DNA of 64,000 nt from Liriodendron chinense (Eukaryota > Streptophyta > Magnoliopsida > Magnoliales > Magnoliaceae), in contig ML058387.1 in NCBI GenBank assembly GCA_003013855.2, positions 186,001-250,000 of the forward strand. Reading direction: 5' to 3'. Both the position numbers and the translations under genes were made by a program. How positions within the stretch are numbered: the first letter of the stretch is position 1; the number at the start of each line of letters is the position of its first letter. The notes beneath the pieces were generated by a model. That model saw nothing but the letters and a program-made list of their open reading frames with translations. It did no database searches and had not been told where the DNA came from. Shown piece after piece: positions 35,501 to 46,617 of the stretch.

Positions 35501-38500
35501 AAAGTCCTGGACTGAACTGCACGGTTGGCAGCAGTCTGGACCAGAAGCAATCACAAAAATGGACTGGATTGCTAAAAACCAGGGTCAATGGTGGCTCATT
35601 GCTTTTCTTGATAAGTGTATAATCGCCCCAGTAGAGCTCAAATTACCCCTAGTGCTCCAAGGTCTTAAGACTTGGAGGAGTCCCATAAGACTCGCTTGAG
35701 TTGACTCAAGACTTTTTTGGACCCAATCTAGCTCAACACCATCAGTCAGATAACAGAATTGAAAAGAGGGTTTAGGTTTGCAGGGTGACTTGGCCTACTT
35801 GATGAGTCGGTCCAGGTCGCTGAGTCCTAATGGTTTATATATATTCTCTACCATAAGTTGACAGATTTGGGTAGAGAAACAAACCTCTGTTTTCTTATAT
35901 ATATTTATTTGAAGACAGCAATCAAAGAGGAAAACAAAATCCATCAAGGCAATGACTAAGAGTCCCTATACAAAGGTTTGATCTATGGACTCCTTCCTTT
36001 GCAAGAGAGATGGACATACAATTAGATTCCCTTGGGATATGACGAAAACTAATAGGCACAGACCGAATGCCTCTTAATATCATCTGAAATGAAGGCCAAC
36101 TTCGTAGGTGGGTCTGCCTTTCCCGATGCCCACACAACAGCCAAGGAGGAATCTCCTTCAAGACGACTGGAAAAATGCTCAATTCCTACTTCAATCACCA
36201 AAGTTCCTATCTATTGGAGTTCAAGCCTAACCCAACAAGCTCCCATCAACATTAAGCTCAGCCCAAAAGAGGGGGAAACCAACATAAAAAGAGTCTTGGA
36301 ATCTGCCGGTAATCATCAAAAAGACGATAACCCTTTCCCATTTTTTGATAAGCTCTAAAAGGAGGATTCCAAAGGCTAGGGAGTGTTTGATCTTGGCAAC
36401 CAAAGAGGACAAGGAAGACACCTTGCTTTCAAATTTTCTTTTGTTTCTCTAAATTCCCACATAATGACGTGGGGAGCAACTCTCAAGGAGCTCTACCACA
36501 AGGCTTCCATTACTCAATCCTTCCATAAGCTCAGCAATGGAGCCAATGATGATGCAATCAACTTCGAAGAGACCGACAAAGCCAGATCATATTCCCCCCC
36601 CCCCCCCCCCAAAGAGACCAATTGCACTTTGAAGACTTTCCACTTCTATTAGTAATGGCCATCCACATAAAGGACTCCACAAATAATCGAGCACCTAAAC
36701 CCCAAACTTTTTCCCAAGGCAGCACTAACAAAAAGCCTAGTAATAAACCTTTAAAAAATAAAAAATAAAATCTTAGAAGAGAATATGCCTTTGGAGGATA
36801 GGGCCCACATAAGCTCATTGTCTTAAAAAGGAAATAAGACTGACCTATGCAAGAGGTCCAGAAGCTCAACCACCAAGCCAGTTCTCAAAAATCCCAAAGG
36901 TCCCGTGGAAGTCAATCGACCACAATATCTTATTGACAACAAGCACATTGTAATCTTTGACCAGAAAATTACACACGGCTTGGGAGTACATATGAGGAAA
37001 CTTTTCAGCCAAGGTAGTTTTGTCCATGGAATGGTCTTCCAAAATGGGATTCTGTTGCCTTTCCTTTCCTTGAATGGCACCATATTCTTGAAAATAAGCC
37101 TGACCTCTTTACTAGAAACTCCAAAGCTTGGAAACACTATCTGGATAAAAAGACCAGTTACCTCTTGACCGAGCCCTTAGTAACAACCCATTTCCGTTTC
37201 CCCATATCTAATGCCAATAACCTTCTCCAAAGCACATCTTTCTCTTTACCAAATCATCACCACCACTTGACCACTAACGCCCAATTTCTTTCCTGGATCC
37301 TGCCAAATCCAACGCAACCATATCCCCCTTTGATTTTCTCACCTTGTTTCAGTTTATAGGATTAAATTTGTGACCTTTATGATGCCATCCCACAGGAATT
37401 CTCTTTAAATTTTCTTCAACTTAATCGTTGCTTAAGCTGGAATTTTCAATATGGAGAGATGGTAGTCCAAAGATTGGAAACTGGTAAGGGTTGATCTGAT
37501 TAGAGCAACATGGCCCCTGAAAGATAGGTACACTCTACTAATCAAGCTTCCTCAAATCTCACAATCACCGACTCCTAGGTTGCAAATAGAGCTCTGGTTT
37601 CTTCTAATACTAAAACACACTCCCTATATTATGGAGTGTAGGCATTCAAAAAAAAATTTCAAGAAGCCAAGCGTTAAGAAACACAAGCTACGCTCTTCGA
37701 ACCATTGGGATCATAACATTCCACCACACTCCGCAACTAATGTAGGTGGCAGCAGCAGCGGCCCACTCTATGGCGGCTCTCACTTTAACCTATGTTCCAG
37801 ATAGCCCTTTCCACTAGTCCCGTCCACTTGGAGAGGGCATGGCGGCTACACTATGGTTATCCAAGTTGCCCTTTCCACCCGAAGATAGCATGGTGGTTGC
37901 ACTCTGGTTAATGCGGCGGCATTTTCACACCGGGCTCGAGTGGGGTAGCCTATGTGAAGCAGGGACACACTTGGGGTGGGCAGCCCATGTGAGGCGGACC
38001 CCACCCGTGTGAAGCGGGTGGCTAGTGTGATGCGAACCCATGTGAAGTGGGGCCCATGAAAGAGGCTTCAGCCGAGGGCTTGGCCTGTGTGAAGCAGGAG
38101 CCTAGGCTATAAGATAAAGGGATTAATTCACCACGCTCTCTCAGTTCGAGCTTTTAGAGAAAGTGGTTAGTCGTCCTACGTCACTGGTTGCCTAGGTAGC
38201 CCCTTCCACGTCATGGCAGCTTTCACTCTGGTTCAGATTCCCCTTTCCACAAGTGGCCCCTTCCATGACTCAAACATTAGACATGGTGTTGGCTTTAATA
38301 CCAATTGTTAAGATCTAATGATGCGTGCCTTAACCGAATGTGTGAGGAAGAAGAAAAGAATAAGAAAAAAGATGAGATTTGAGAAAGAGGAGAAAGAAAA
38401 CAAGGAAGAAGGATTGTTGTTATTTCTCTACCCGTAGAGATAAAATGCATTTTCTTATATAAGCACCACAATAATGCTAGGGATGACCTACAATTAAATA

Positions 38501-41500
38501 ATAACGATGATAGAGATAACCAAAAATTAAAACAAAGAGATTTAAATTTGAAAATAATTTTCCGCAAAGGATTTACAAGATAGAGATCTCATCACCTAAC
38601 CAGTACGCCAAAAGCCCTATCATTTGGCACCGCAGAATTGGGGGGATTTGAGGGTATTCCGAATCCATTCGTTGCTGAGTCCCTACTCATGGCTCGGTGG
38701 TGGACCAAGTGTGTTTCAACACTGTGGTCATGGGTTCAAGTGCCCATGTGGTGTCTGTGGGTGTGAGGGTGTGTGTTTGTGTAAAAGGAAAAAAAAAATC
38801 CATAGGTTGTTTGCTTGCTTGGCATGGCATGACTCTTCCAAATCACAAGATTCTTTGGAGAATGTCTTTATTCGCTATTTGGTGGGCGGTTTGAGAGGAA
38901 ATGAATGCTAGCTGTTTCAACAACACCAAAAAGTCAGCAAATAGTATCTCCCTTAGAGCCAGATTGTTAATTTGTGAATAGTTGTTTCTGCCTCCAAACT
39001 TAAGGGCTGTATTTTGGACTTCTTAGCTGTTTAGCTGGGTCGTTGTCTCGGAGTTCTTGCCTTCTTTCTTGTTTGTTGTTTTTGAGCTTAGCGTTTAATA
39101 AAATTTGTTATCTTTCAAAAAAAAAAATCCTCACTTTTGGTGAGTTCTGCAATCCTTCCCTTTTGCTTGGATTACCAATCCTCTCCTTTTTTTTTTCTTT
39201 TTTTGTTGCTCATTTTTAAAGGCTGGAGAGTCACATGTGTCACTAGGCTACTAATTTATTGTACGTGTGGCCAGCTGATGATATCCTAAAAAAAATAGAT
39301 CATCAACTGCATAACTAAACTTACATCAAAATGATCTGAGCAGTCCAAAAACTGGCCATGTAAATCAACGATTAAAAAACGTTGGCTAGTTGCTTAGCTG
39401 TGATCTTATGCTTGGCCCATCCAAGGCTGACGCAAGGAGGACGTGGTGAGGTCGATCACCGTCTTCCTCACATGATAACTACCTTGAATCCACAAGGCTC
39501 CCTGGACTCCTCAACGGGGGCTTCCTCGAATCCACGAGAGAAAATTGGTAAAAACCAAAATTTTATTGAATAATAATATGAAAGTTAACATTAAAAACGA
39601 ATTTAACATCCTTAAATATCCCTAACTAAACCCTAATTTGTACTTACTAAAAGTAGTAAGTTTTCCGAAATAGAAAGTTACTAAAAATAGTAAAACCCTA
39701 ATTAAACACTACTACTAAGTAGACTCTTTCTAAAACTCATTGCTTAACAAAAATAGAAACTCTTAAGTAAACGAAAGCTCCTAAAAAAGAAAGAAACATA
39801 CTAAAAATCAGAATTACTAAAATTAACAGGTTTTCTCCTAAAATCTCGTTTTTCTGCTGTAACTACTCGTTTTTTGAGGAAACGGACAGACACGACCCAC
39901 TTTAGTGGGTCGGTTCACCTCGAAACGGAATTTCAGTAGGAATCCATATGTTGGACTTCCCATAACTCTTCCCAGATCAAAAATTATAGCTGATTTATAG
40001 TCCGCCTTCTTTTGGTCCATTCATGTGGAAATTAACATTTTTGCCGACTTTTCCTTAATCGCTTTTCGGTCCATGTGTGATAAGAATATGGGTGATCTTC
40101 GCTATTGATCAGGGGGTTCTTGTCCTACATCAATTCGAAATTCTCCAGTTGTGTTTAGCACCCTGGATTCATAATCCCCTATAATCCAAAAATAGCCATG
40201 TACTTAAATTATGTAATATATTTATAGAAGTTTGAATTTAATTGCTAATTCAACTTTAATATCCCTAATTAGAGGACATATGTGATGTTTGACACAATGA
40301 TTGTAATAAGCCCATTGAAATATATTCTTTGGCAAAAAATGATGAAATTCTAAGCCTTTGATGTAGGACAAGAACCCCCTGATCAATGGCGAAGATCACC
40401 CATATTCTTATCATACATGGACCGAAAAGCAATCAAGGAAAATTCGACAAAAACGTCAATTTCCGCATGAATGGACTAAAAGAAGGCAGACCGTAAATCA
40501 GCTATAACTTTTGATTCAGGAGTTACGGGACGTACAGCATATAGATTCCTACTGAAATTCCGTTTCGAGGTGAACCAACCCACTAAAGTGGGTTGTGTCC
40601 ATCCATTTAGCCAGAAAATGCGTAATTACAGCAGAAAAACGGAATTTTAGGAGAAAATCTGTTAATTTTAGTAATTTCGATTTTTAATATGTTTCTTTCT
40701 TTTTTAGGAGTTTTTGTTTACTTAAGAATTTCTATTTTTGTTAAGTAATGAGTTTTAGAAAGAATCTACTTAGTAGTAGTGTTTAATTAGAATTTTACTA
40801 TTTTTAGTAACTTTCTATTTCGGAAAACTTACTACTTTTAGTAAGTACAAATTAGGGTTTAGTTAGGGATATTTAAGGATGTTAAATTTGTTTTTAATAT
40901 TAACTTTCATATTATTATTCAATAAAATTTTGATTTTTACCAACTTTCTCTCGTAAATTCGAGATTTTCCCTCAGTGAATTCGAAGAAGCCCTATTGAGG
41001 AGTCCAGGGAGCCTTGTGGATTCAAGGCAGTTATCATGTGAGGAAGATTGTGATCGACCTCACCTCGAAACGAAATTTCAGTAGGAATCCATATGTTATA
41101 CGTCCCGTAACTCCTCCCGGATCAAAAGTTAGAACTAATTTACGGTCCGCCTTCTTTTGGTCCATCCATGCGGAAATTGACGTTTTTGCCAACTTTTCCT
41201 TGATCGCTTTTCGGTCCATGTGTGATAAAAATATGGGTGATCTTTGCCATTGATCAGGCGGTTCTTGTCCTACATCATTCTCCCCCACTAGAAAAAAACT
41301 CATCTTCGAGTTTCGCTTCAAGTTATGGTGAAGATTCACTTTCATCATCTTCCATGGCCTTGGCTTGTGACCCGTGCTCAGAGTCAACAACAAAATTGAT
41401 TGGCAATACATGTCCTTGGCCACTCCCTGGTATAGTGCAGCAAACATCTTCTTCTTCTTCTCCCCATGAACAAGAAAAACCGCAAATGGATCTATCATAC

Positions 41501-43562
41501 CAACCATACTGTCGAGGAGGTGCTTAACCTAATGGAAGCTAGAATCCAGCAGAGGACAGAGATCATCAAAAAATTTAGCGTCCATGGTCAACTCGGAATC
41601 TTACAATGTTGGTGTGGTATCTTCAGAGGTGATCGTGGATTCCTGCGAATCCAAATCCATAATCGCTGAGACGATTACCGGATTGTCCTCTTTGTTCACA
41701 ACACTTGGAGTAACAATTTCCTCCACTTCCTCAGGAACCTGAATAACATCTGAGACGATGATGGGTTGTACCTCGTCCTCTCCTTCCATGGCTACAACCT
41801 TGACCAATTCAACAGGGCCTTCGAGAGGGATTCCCATGTCTGCATGAATGACCTCCTCTTCAAAAATGTCGAGAGGAACTTCCATTTGCTTATGCCCTTC
41901 CGTTTCAGCAGGCACAACATGTGCATTGCTGACGGGATTGTGAATCTGTTGCAATTCCGTCTTACCAAGATATTTTTCGTTGTACAGAAAACGGGCCAAC
42001 AATCGTCGTTTCATCCGCTGCCACGAGTGAATTAGTGGTTTTCCTTCTTCCTTCCTACGCATCTGCACATCTTAATCCACCAATCCCAAGCGTCCTTATC
42101 TAAGTGGAATGCCGTGATTGAGATTTTTCTTTCTTTAGGAATTTGCATGTAGTCAAAGCGATATTCGACTTCAGAGAGCCATTCGTCGATACGATCATGG
42201 CTATTGAAAACGGGAAGTTCTATCGTTCCCTCGTAAGGTCGATTTTTTTAATTAATTAGTCTAACGACCATGGGAGGTTGAACATTACCTTTGACACGTG
42301 GCGGAATTAGCGCATCCGCAAAACGGTCAAGGGAAGCCTGTATACCTTGCAGCGTCTTCCGTCTCTCCTGATGGAGAGTTTTCCATCTCTCCGAAAGATA
42401 ATGAATCCCTTGATCACCGTCAGCGAGGATTTTGTCCATACAATTGTAAAGAGACATCGGCCCGAGGGAACTCCTCGCTCTGATACCACTGACGCAGGGA
42501 GGACGTGGTGAGGTCGATCACTGTCTTCCTCACATGATAACTACCTTGAATCCACAAGGCTTCCTGGACTCCTCAACAGGGCTTCCTCGAGTCCACGAGG
42601 AAAAATCTCAAATCCATAAGAGAAAATTGGTAAAAACCAAAATTTTATTGAATAATAATATAAAAGTTAACATTAAAACGAATTTAACATCCTTAAATAT
42701 CCCTAACTAAACCTTAATTTGTACTTACTAAAAATAGTAAGTTTTCCGAAATAGAAAGTTACTAAAAATAATAAAATCCTAATTAAACACTACTACTAAG
42801 TAGACTCTTTCTAAAACTCATTGCTTAACAAAAATAGGAACTCTTAAGTAAACAAAAACTCCTAAAAAAGAAAGAAACATACTAAAAATCGAAATTACTA
42901 AAATTAGTAGGTTTTCCCCTAAAATCCCGTTTTTCTGCTGTAACTACGCGTTTTCTGGCGAAACGGACAGATGCGACCCACTTTAGTGGGTTGATTCACC
43001 TCGAAACGGAATTTCAGTAGGAATCCATATGTTGTACGTCTTGTAACTCCTCCCGGATCAAAAGTTATAGTTGATTTACGGTCCGCCTTCTTTTGGTCCA
43101 TCTATGTGGAAATTGACGTTTTTGCTAAATTTTCCTTATCGCTTTTCGGTCCATGTGTGATAAGAATATAGGTGATCTTCGCCATTGATCAGGGGGTTCT
43201 TGTCCTACATCACGAATCCAGGGTATTCCAAATCCAAGGGATATCCAATCCAGGTATTCCCAATCCACGGTGCCAAATGAGGCCTAAGATTGATGGAACA
43301 CATCAAGCTAGGCTCTTCAAACCATTGGGATCATGACGCCTACGTATTTTATGCTTTGTTCTACCTCTTAAAATATGAGAGAGATCAGCTCTAAGCATCC
43401 CATAAAAGGAATCAACACTTTGGTGGGTTTTTCTGATCCTTAAATACATTCCCTATGTTATGAAGTCGTAGCCATTCAAAACAGAAGTTCATGAAATGGT
43501 GGTGTTTTATGCTTGTTGCAAATTCAAATTTGTTGTGCATCCAACGCCGCTTAAATCGATTC

Positions 43563-43612
<50 letters not shown>

Positions 43613-43810
43613 CTTGTTGCCGCCATCTTCGCTGACTTTATTACCGAACTGGATGTGTTTTCCAGCGTAGATTCCGCGTTTGGCCCTTCCCATAACGATC
43701 TTGCTGTTTGGGAGATTCTTCTCGAGTGATTCTTTCACGCCTGGGGCCAGGGAGTCGGGCCCCATCTTGCGGATGATCTTGTTGAACAGCTCCCGAGATC
43801 GGAATGCCAT
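32527..43810 (-). CDS. Mitochondrial large-subunit ribosomal protein bL28m (complete, 209 aa, 2 exons)
   Basis: This is a nuclear-encoded component of the mitochondrial ribosome large subunit. Exon 1 runs 43810-43614 and exon 2 runs 32959-32527 (stop TAG). The donor is AACAA|GTATTC and the acceptor CATAG|GTCAAGG; AA|G restores Lys and gives EDGGNKSRRTWKPN, the L28 signature. Exon 1 holds SKIVMGRAKRGIYAGKHIQ. Exon 2 holds RLFSYILDRHIRVKVTTYAL, then CIDKAGGIDEYLLKTPYHKM and a charged, Glu/Lys-rich tail ending AELEAAAA, close to what I recall of plant mitochondrial L28 (about 210 aa). Reading exon 2 alone would give a false N-terminus from intron sequence. The single intron is 10.65 kb, swollen by LINE, LTR, SINE and TIR elements. 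A telo-box lies in the leader about 80 bp upstream of the ATG, as often seen in ribosomal protein genes. Confidence 0.94.
33638..33775 (-). mobile_element. tRNA-derived SINE
   Basis: The minus strand has CCGGTGGCAGACTC (A-box-like) and GGGTTCGAGTACCC (B-box), with a GTGTGTGTGGGGGTGTG region and an A tail at the low-coordinate end. Same family as 38.67 and 59.74 kb. Confidence 0.7.
34080..34250 (+). mobile_element. LINE 3' tail
   Basis: Ends TAATAAAGTTGTCACCTTTC plus an A-run, the same tail as the LINEs ending at 7.10, 39.12 and 60.25 kb. Only a short 5'-truncated piece. Confidence 0.5.
34600..35070. mobile_element. GGGCCCAC-related foldback element, copy K
   Basis: A diverged subfamily: ATATAAACACCACTGTGGGC and AGGCCTACCCAAGTTTTG boxes are opposite CAAAACTCAGGAGGGCCAC. 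The ends are less clear. Confidence 0.5.
35880..37480 (-). mobile_element. LINE C-terminal remnant in the bL28m intron
   Basis: The minus strand gives broken frames typical of a LINE end: GNRIPFWKTIPWTKLPWL (about 37050), AELNVDGSLLG (about 36230, start of the RNase H domain) and SFRHIPRESNCMSISLAKEG (about 36010). Stops and shifts throughout. A C17 run at 36594-36610 lies inside. Confidence 0.65.
37700..38308 (-). mobile_element. Internal part of a partial LTR element next to its PBS
   Basis: Reading from the LTR end at about 38309 on the minus strand comes ATTGGTATTAAAGCC, a tRNA-Met-type primer binding site with small changes. Then follows repeat-rich DNA with recurring GTGAAGCGGG/TGTGAAGC and GCCCTTTCCAC words on the + strand. 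No pol is seen. Confidence 0.5.
38309..38605 (-). repeat. LTR (5' type) with TATA box
   Basis: The minus strand ends ...AGATCTTAACA directly before the PBS. A TTATATAAG promoter-like box lies near 38455. The partner LTR was not found. Confidence 0.5.
38668..38805 (+). mobile_element. tRNA-derived SINE
   Basis: ATGGCTCGGTGGTGGAC (A-box-like), GGGTTCAAGTGCCC (B-box), then a GTGTGTG stretch and an A9 tail. Confidence 0.75.
38806..39130 (+). mobile_element. 5'-truncated LINE
   Basis: Encodes a LINE C-terminal piece (FAIWWAVWEERNARCFNN) with shifts. Ends AATAAAATTTGTTATCTTTC plus an A-run. Confidence 0.7.
39428..40132 (-). repeat. LTR copy A (minus orientation)
   Basis: About 705 bp. On the minus strand it starts TGATGTAGGACAAGAAC and ends CTTGCGTCA. 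It is close to copies B and D. No internal region is attached, so it behaves as a solo LTR. Confidence 0.85.
40359..41064 (+). repeat. LTR copy B (inverted, plus orientation)
   Basis: Starts TGATGTAGGACAAGAAC and runs to GATCGACCTCACC, about 18 bp short of the LTR end, where it switches directly into copy C in the opposite orientation at a shared TCACC. Confidence 0.85.
41060..41277 (-). repeat. LTR copy C (truncated 3' LTR)
   Basis: On the minus strand a polypurine tract, GTGGGGGAGAA, precedes TGATGTAGG at 41277, as expected for a 3' LTR. Only the first 218 bp remain. Confidence 0.8.
41278..42489 (-). mobile_element. Internal region of a non-autonomous gag-only LTR element
   Basis: Reading on the minus strand, GTGGTATCAGAGC (PBS, initiator tRNA-Met type) directly follows LTR D. 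The internal region is only 1.2 kb: a coiled N-terminal gag-like frame (LSERWKTLHQERRKTLQGIQ), a gag-like ITAFHLDKDAWDWW motif, then an acidic Val/Glu-rich frame at about 42068-41601. There is no protease, RT or integrase. It ends in a polypurine tract at 41278-41290. Confidence 0.8.
42490..43212 (-). repeat. LTR copy D (5' LTR)
   Basis: 723 bp, TG..CA ends, followed on its minus-strand 3' side by the PBS. Nearly identical through most of its length to copies A and B. Confidence 0.88.
43568..43609. repeat. (GA)n microsatellite 4 bp from the bL28m splice donor
   Basis: About 21 GA units on +; on the transcribed strand it is (CT)n starting right after GTATT of the donor. Confidence 0.95.
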
Positions 43811-43885
43811 GGCCGTCCGATCAAACTGATCGATGGAATGGAGATGCGTTTGGTTCGTTAGATTCCGAGCTTCTTCTCGCAGGAG

Positions 43886-43895
43886 ATTAGGGTTT
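43886..43895 (-). promoter_or_regulatory. telo-box in the bL28m leader/promoter
   Basis: The minus strand reads AAACCCTAAT about 80 bp upstream of the bL28m ATG. AAACCCTA boxes are a known feature of plant ribosomal-protein and translation-gene promoters, usually near the transcription start. A purine tract, (GA)n on the + strand, adjoins it. Confidence 0.6.
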
Positions 43896-43994
43896 TAGAG
43901 AGAGAGAGGGAAAAACCCCACAGGAAAGCGGAGGAGATGCGCGCGAAGAGAATTCGGAGAAGACAAACACGAACACGTCCGTATGCAATCTCCA

Positions 43995-44745
43995 GATGCG
44001 GTTTGGCTAGTGACCCCAACACCATCCAAGTCGCCGGTGTCAAAGCTCTGTGGGCCCCACCATGGTGTACGTGTTTTATCCACGCCGTCCATACATTTTT
44101 CCAGCTCATTTTAGGGCATGAGACGGGAAATGAGGTAGATCTAAATCTGAGGTGAACCATTCCTCGGAAATAGTGGGGATTGAACGCTTACGGTTGAAAA
44201 CATTCTGGGGCCACAGAAGTTTTGAATCAAACTGATTTTTTTTTTTTTTTTTTTTGCTGCCTTCATCTATGTATTTATGACCTTAACAACATATTGGATG
44301 GCAAACAAATATTACAGTGGGCATTAGAAAGTTTTTAATGGTGTACATTTGATCAACACTGTTTTCGTGTGGTGTGGTCCACTTAGGAATTGCATTTGCC
44401 TCATTTTTGGGCTCATTTCTTATAATGGTGTACGTTCAATCAACAATGTTTTTCCTTCTGTGGTGTGGTCCACTTAAGAATTGGATTTGCCTTATTTTGG
44501 GACTCATTCCCTATAATGGTGTACATTCAATCAACACTGTTTTCCTGTGGTGTGGTCCACTTATAATAGTGTAAGTTCAATCAACACTGTTTTCCCATGG
44601 TGTGGTCCACTTAGGAATTGGATTTGCCTTATTTTGGGGCTCATTCCCTAAAATGAGCTTTAAAAATGGATGGAGGCCTGGATAAAACATATAAATCCTC
44701 GTGGGTTCCACTGAGCTTTGACCCCAGCTAGCTGGCTCTTGTTGG
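43995..44745. mobile_element. GGGCCCAC foldback element, copy L, in the bL28m promoter
   Basis: Left GCGGTTTGGCTAGTGACCC; right GCTTTGACCCCAGCTAGCTGG and further inverted sequence. About 185 bp upstream of the bL28m ATG. A segment around GTGTAC.TTCAATCAACA..GTGGTGTGGTCCACTTA is repeated four times at 44340-44640. Confidence 0.75.
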
Positions 44746-44934
44746 GTCTTTAGCCATACGGCCCATACTGTGTCCGATATATCCGTTAGGGTCACAGTGG
44801 GCCAGGTCTGTGGTTAGGACTGGTTCGGCAGCTGGACCCAAGGCCTGCCTGACAGGCCCCACCTAAGAATCAAAAAGCATGCTTGGGACCCTTTCGACCA
44901 GGCCCAGCCCTAAGGTAGATGAAATCCTTATTTA

Positions 44935-45560
44935 TGACTAGGGCCGCACATCTGCCAAGTTAACCCGCCTGGCCCGACATAACCCTGACCCGGTAGAAAC
45001 CCGATCCGTCCCGACCCGGCAGAGAAAACGGTCCGGTCCGAGTGAATGCTGGACCATTTTTAATTTAGGTACAGTTTAGAATACACGCAAAACCCGCCTG
45101 ACCTGACCCATACCTCAACCCGTGTATACCCGACCCGTTCCGCCTTACCTAAACTGCCCCGGAAATTGGAACTTTGGACAGTAAAGGTCTTGCGTACCTC
45201 ATCCTAATTCCTAGGTACCTACCGGAGTAAGTTTCTCTCACGTGGGAAACCTATTAACGTGTCTAAAATCCAGACCATCCATCAATCACACAGATGTTTT
45301 TTGAGAAATCCACCCCATGCATTTGTTTAGTCCTAACCCGACCCAACCCAGCCCCGTTCGGCATACTGGGTCAGGTAGGGTCAAGGTTGACCCTTTTGCA
45401 AGTAGGGTCGGGTTAGGGTTGGGTCAGCCCAACTCGGTCACAACCCGGATCGAAACCGAACCTTTAAAATATATTTAGGTTTGGTCCAGAATTGGGCCCA
45501 ACCCAACCCTAACCTGTCTGCATGACTGCTAAGGGTGGCAATGGGCCGGGTAGCCCGCCT
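44935..45560. repeat. GACCC/GGGTC-rich repeat region
   Basis: Many GACCCGACCC, AACCCGACC and GGGTCGGGTT words and AAGGGTGGCAATGGGCCGGG, typical of subterminal regions of plant hAT-like elements. Boundaries unclear. Confidence 0.5.
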
Positions 45561-45649
45561 GACTTGACAAGCCCGATCTGGCTTTGGCTGCTCTTCGGCC
45601 TCACAAGCATGACCCGATCAATTTTCAGGACACCATTGGGTTCAAGTCA

Positions 45650-46190
45650 TTGGACGCGGTTTAGTTAGTGATCCCAGCACCATCCAGGTAGCCCATGTCA
45701 AAGTCCCGTGGGCCCCACCTTGATGTATGTGTTTTATCCACGTCATCTATCCGCTTTGTCAGCTTATTTTAGAACATGAGCCCAAAAACGAGGCAGATCC
45801 AAATCACAGGTGGACCACACCACAGGAAAACAGGATTGATTGAACTTTAGCCATAAAAAAATTCATTGGGCCCACTGTAATGTTGATTTTCCATCCAACC
45901 TATTCATAAGGTCACACAGACCCGGATGAAGGGAAAACACAAATATCAGCTTGATCCAAAACTTCCGTGGCCCCCAAAAAGTTTTCAACGGTAAGTACTC
46001 AATCCCCACTGTTTCCTGTGGTATGGTCCACCTGAGAGTTGGATATGTCTCATTTTTGAGCTCATGCCCTAAAATGAGCTGGCAAAATGGTTGGACACCA
46101 TAGATAAAACGCATACATCATGGTGGGGCCCACAGCTTTGACACCAGTTAGCTTGCTGGTGTTGGGGTCACTAGCCAAAACGCGATTATA
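45650..46190. mobile_element. GGGCCCAC foldback element, copy M (long TIRs)
   Basis: Left CGCGGTTTAGTTAGTGATCC..CCATCCAGGTAGC..TGTCAAAG; right CTTTGACACCAGTTAGC..GGTGTTGGGGTCACTAGCC (inverted). Same terminal type as copy L. Confidence 0.8.
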
Positions 46191-46565
46191 CATATACAAG
46201 AAATATGTATATTTCCCATCTTTGGTTTGGCAATGCATCCATCTTGAACGTAGACCGTTGGTTTCATTCCTCTAAAACGTCAACTTCTTTGTGCATGTGT
46301 GGCCAACTTGATCAATTGAGTAAATTAGGAACATCTAAGTGAGAAATAGAGATTTTATCAATCAATTTTCTAACCAACCAGGGTCAGCTTGGCCGGGGCG
46401 CAACCAAATTTTTTGGGAGGCCTGGGCTTGATGTGCTAGACCAGTGTCGGGCTGGTCCGGGCCTAGCCTGGCCCATCCCATTGTGATTAACGTTCCTGAT
46501 CCATCATCTGATCATGTGGACGGCACACGAACAAAGACATATATATGTAAATACTAAGAATAGAC

Positions 46566-46567
<2 letters not shown>

Positions 46568-46615
<48 letters not shown>
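46568..46615. repeat. (AT)n microsatellite
   Basis: About 24 AT units immediately left of foldback copy N. Confidence 0.95.

Positions 46616-46617
<2 letters not shown>

Noticed and set aside
41034..41507. 157-aa open frame
   Set aside because: It spans the LTR C/internal junction of the LTR element, including the polypurine tract, and has no domain.
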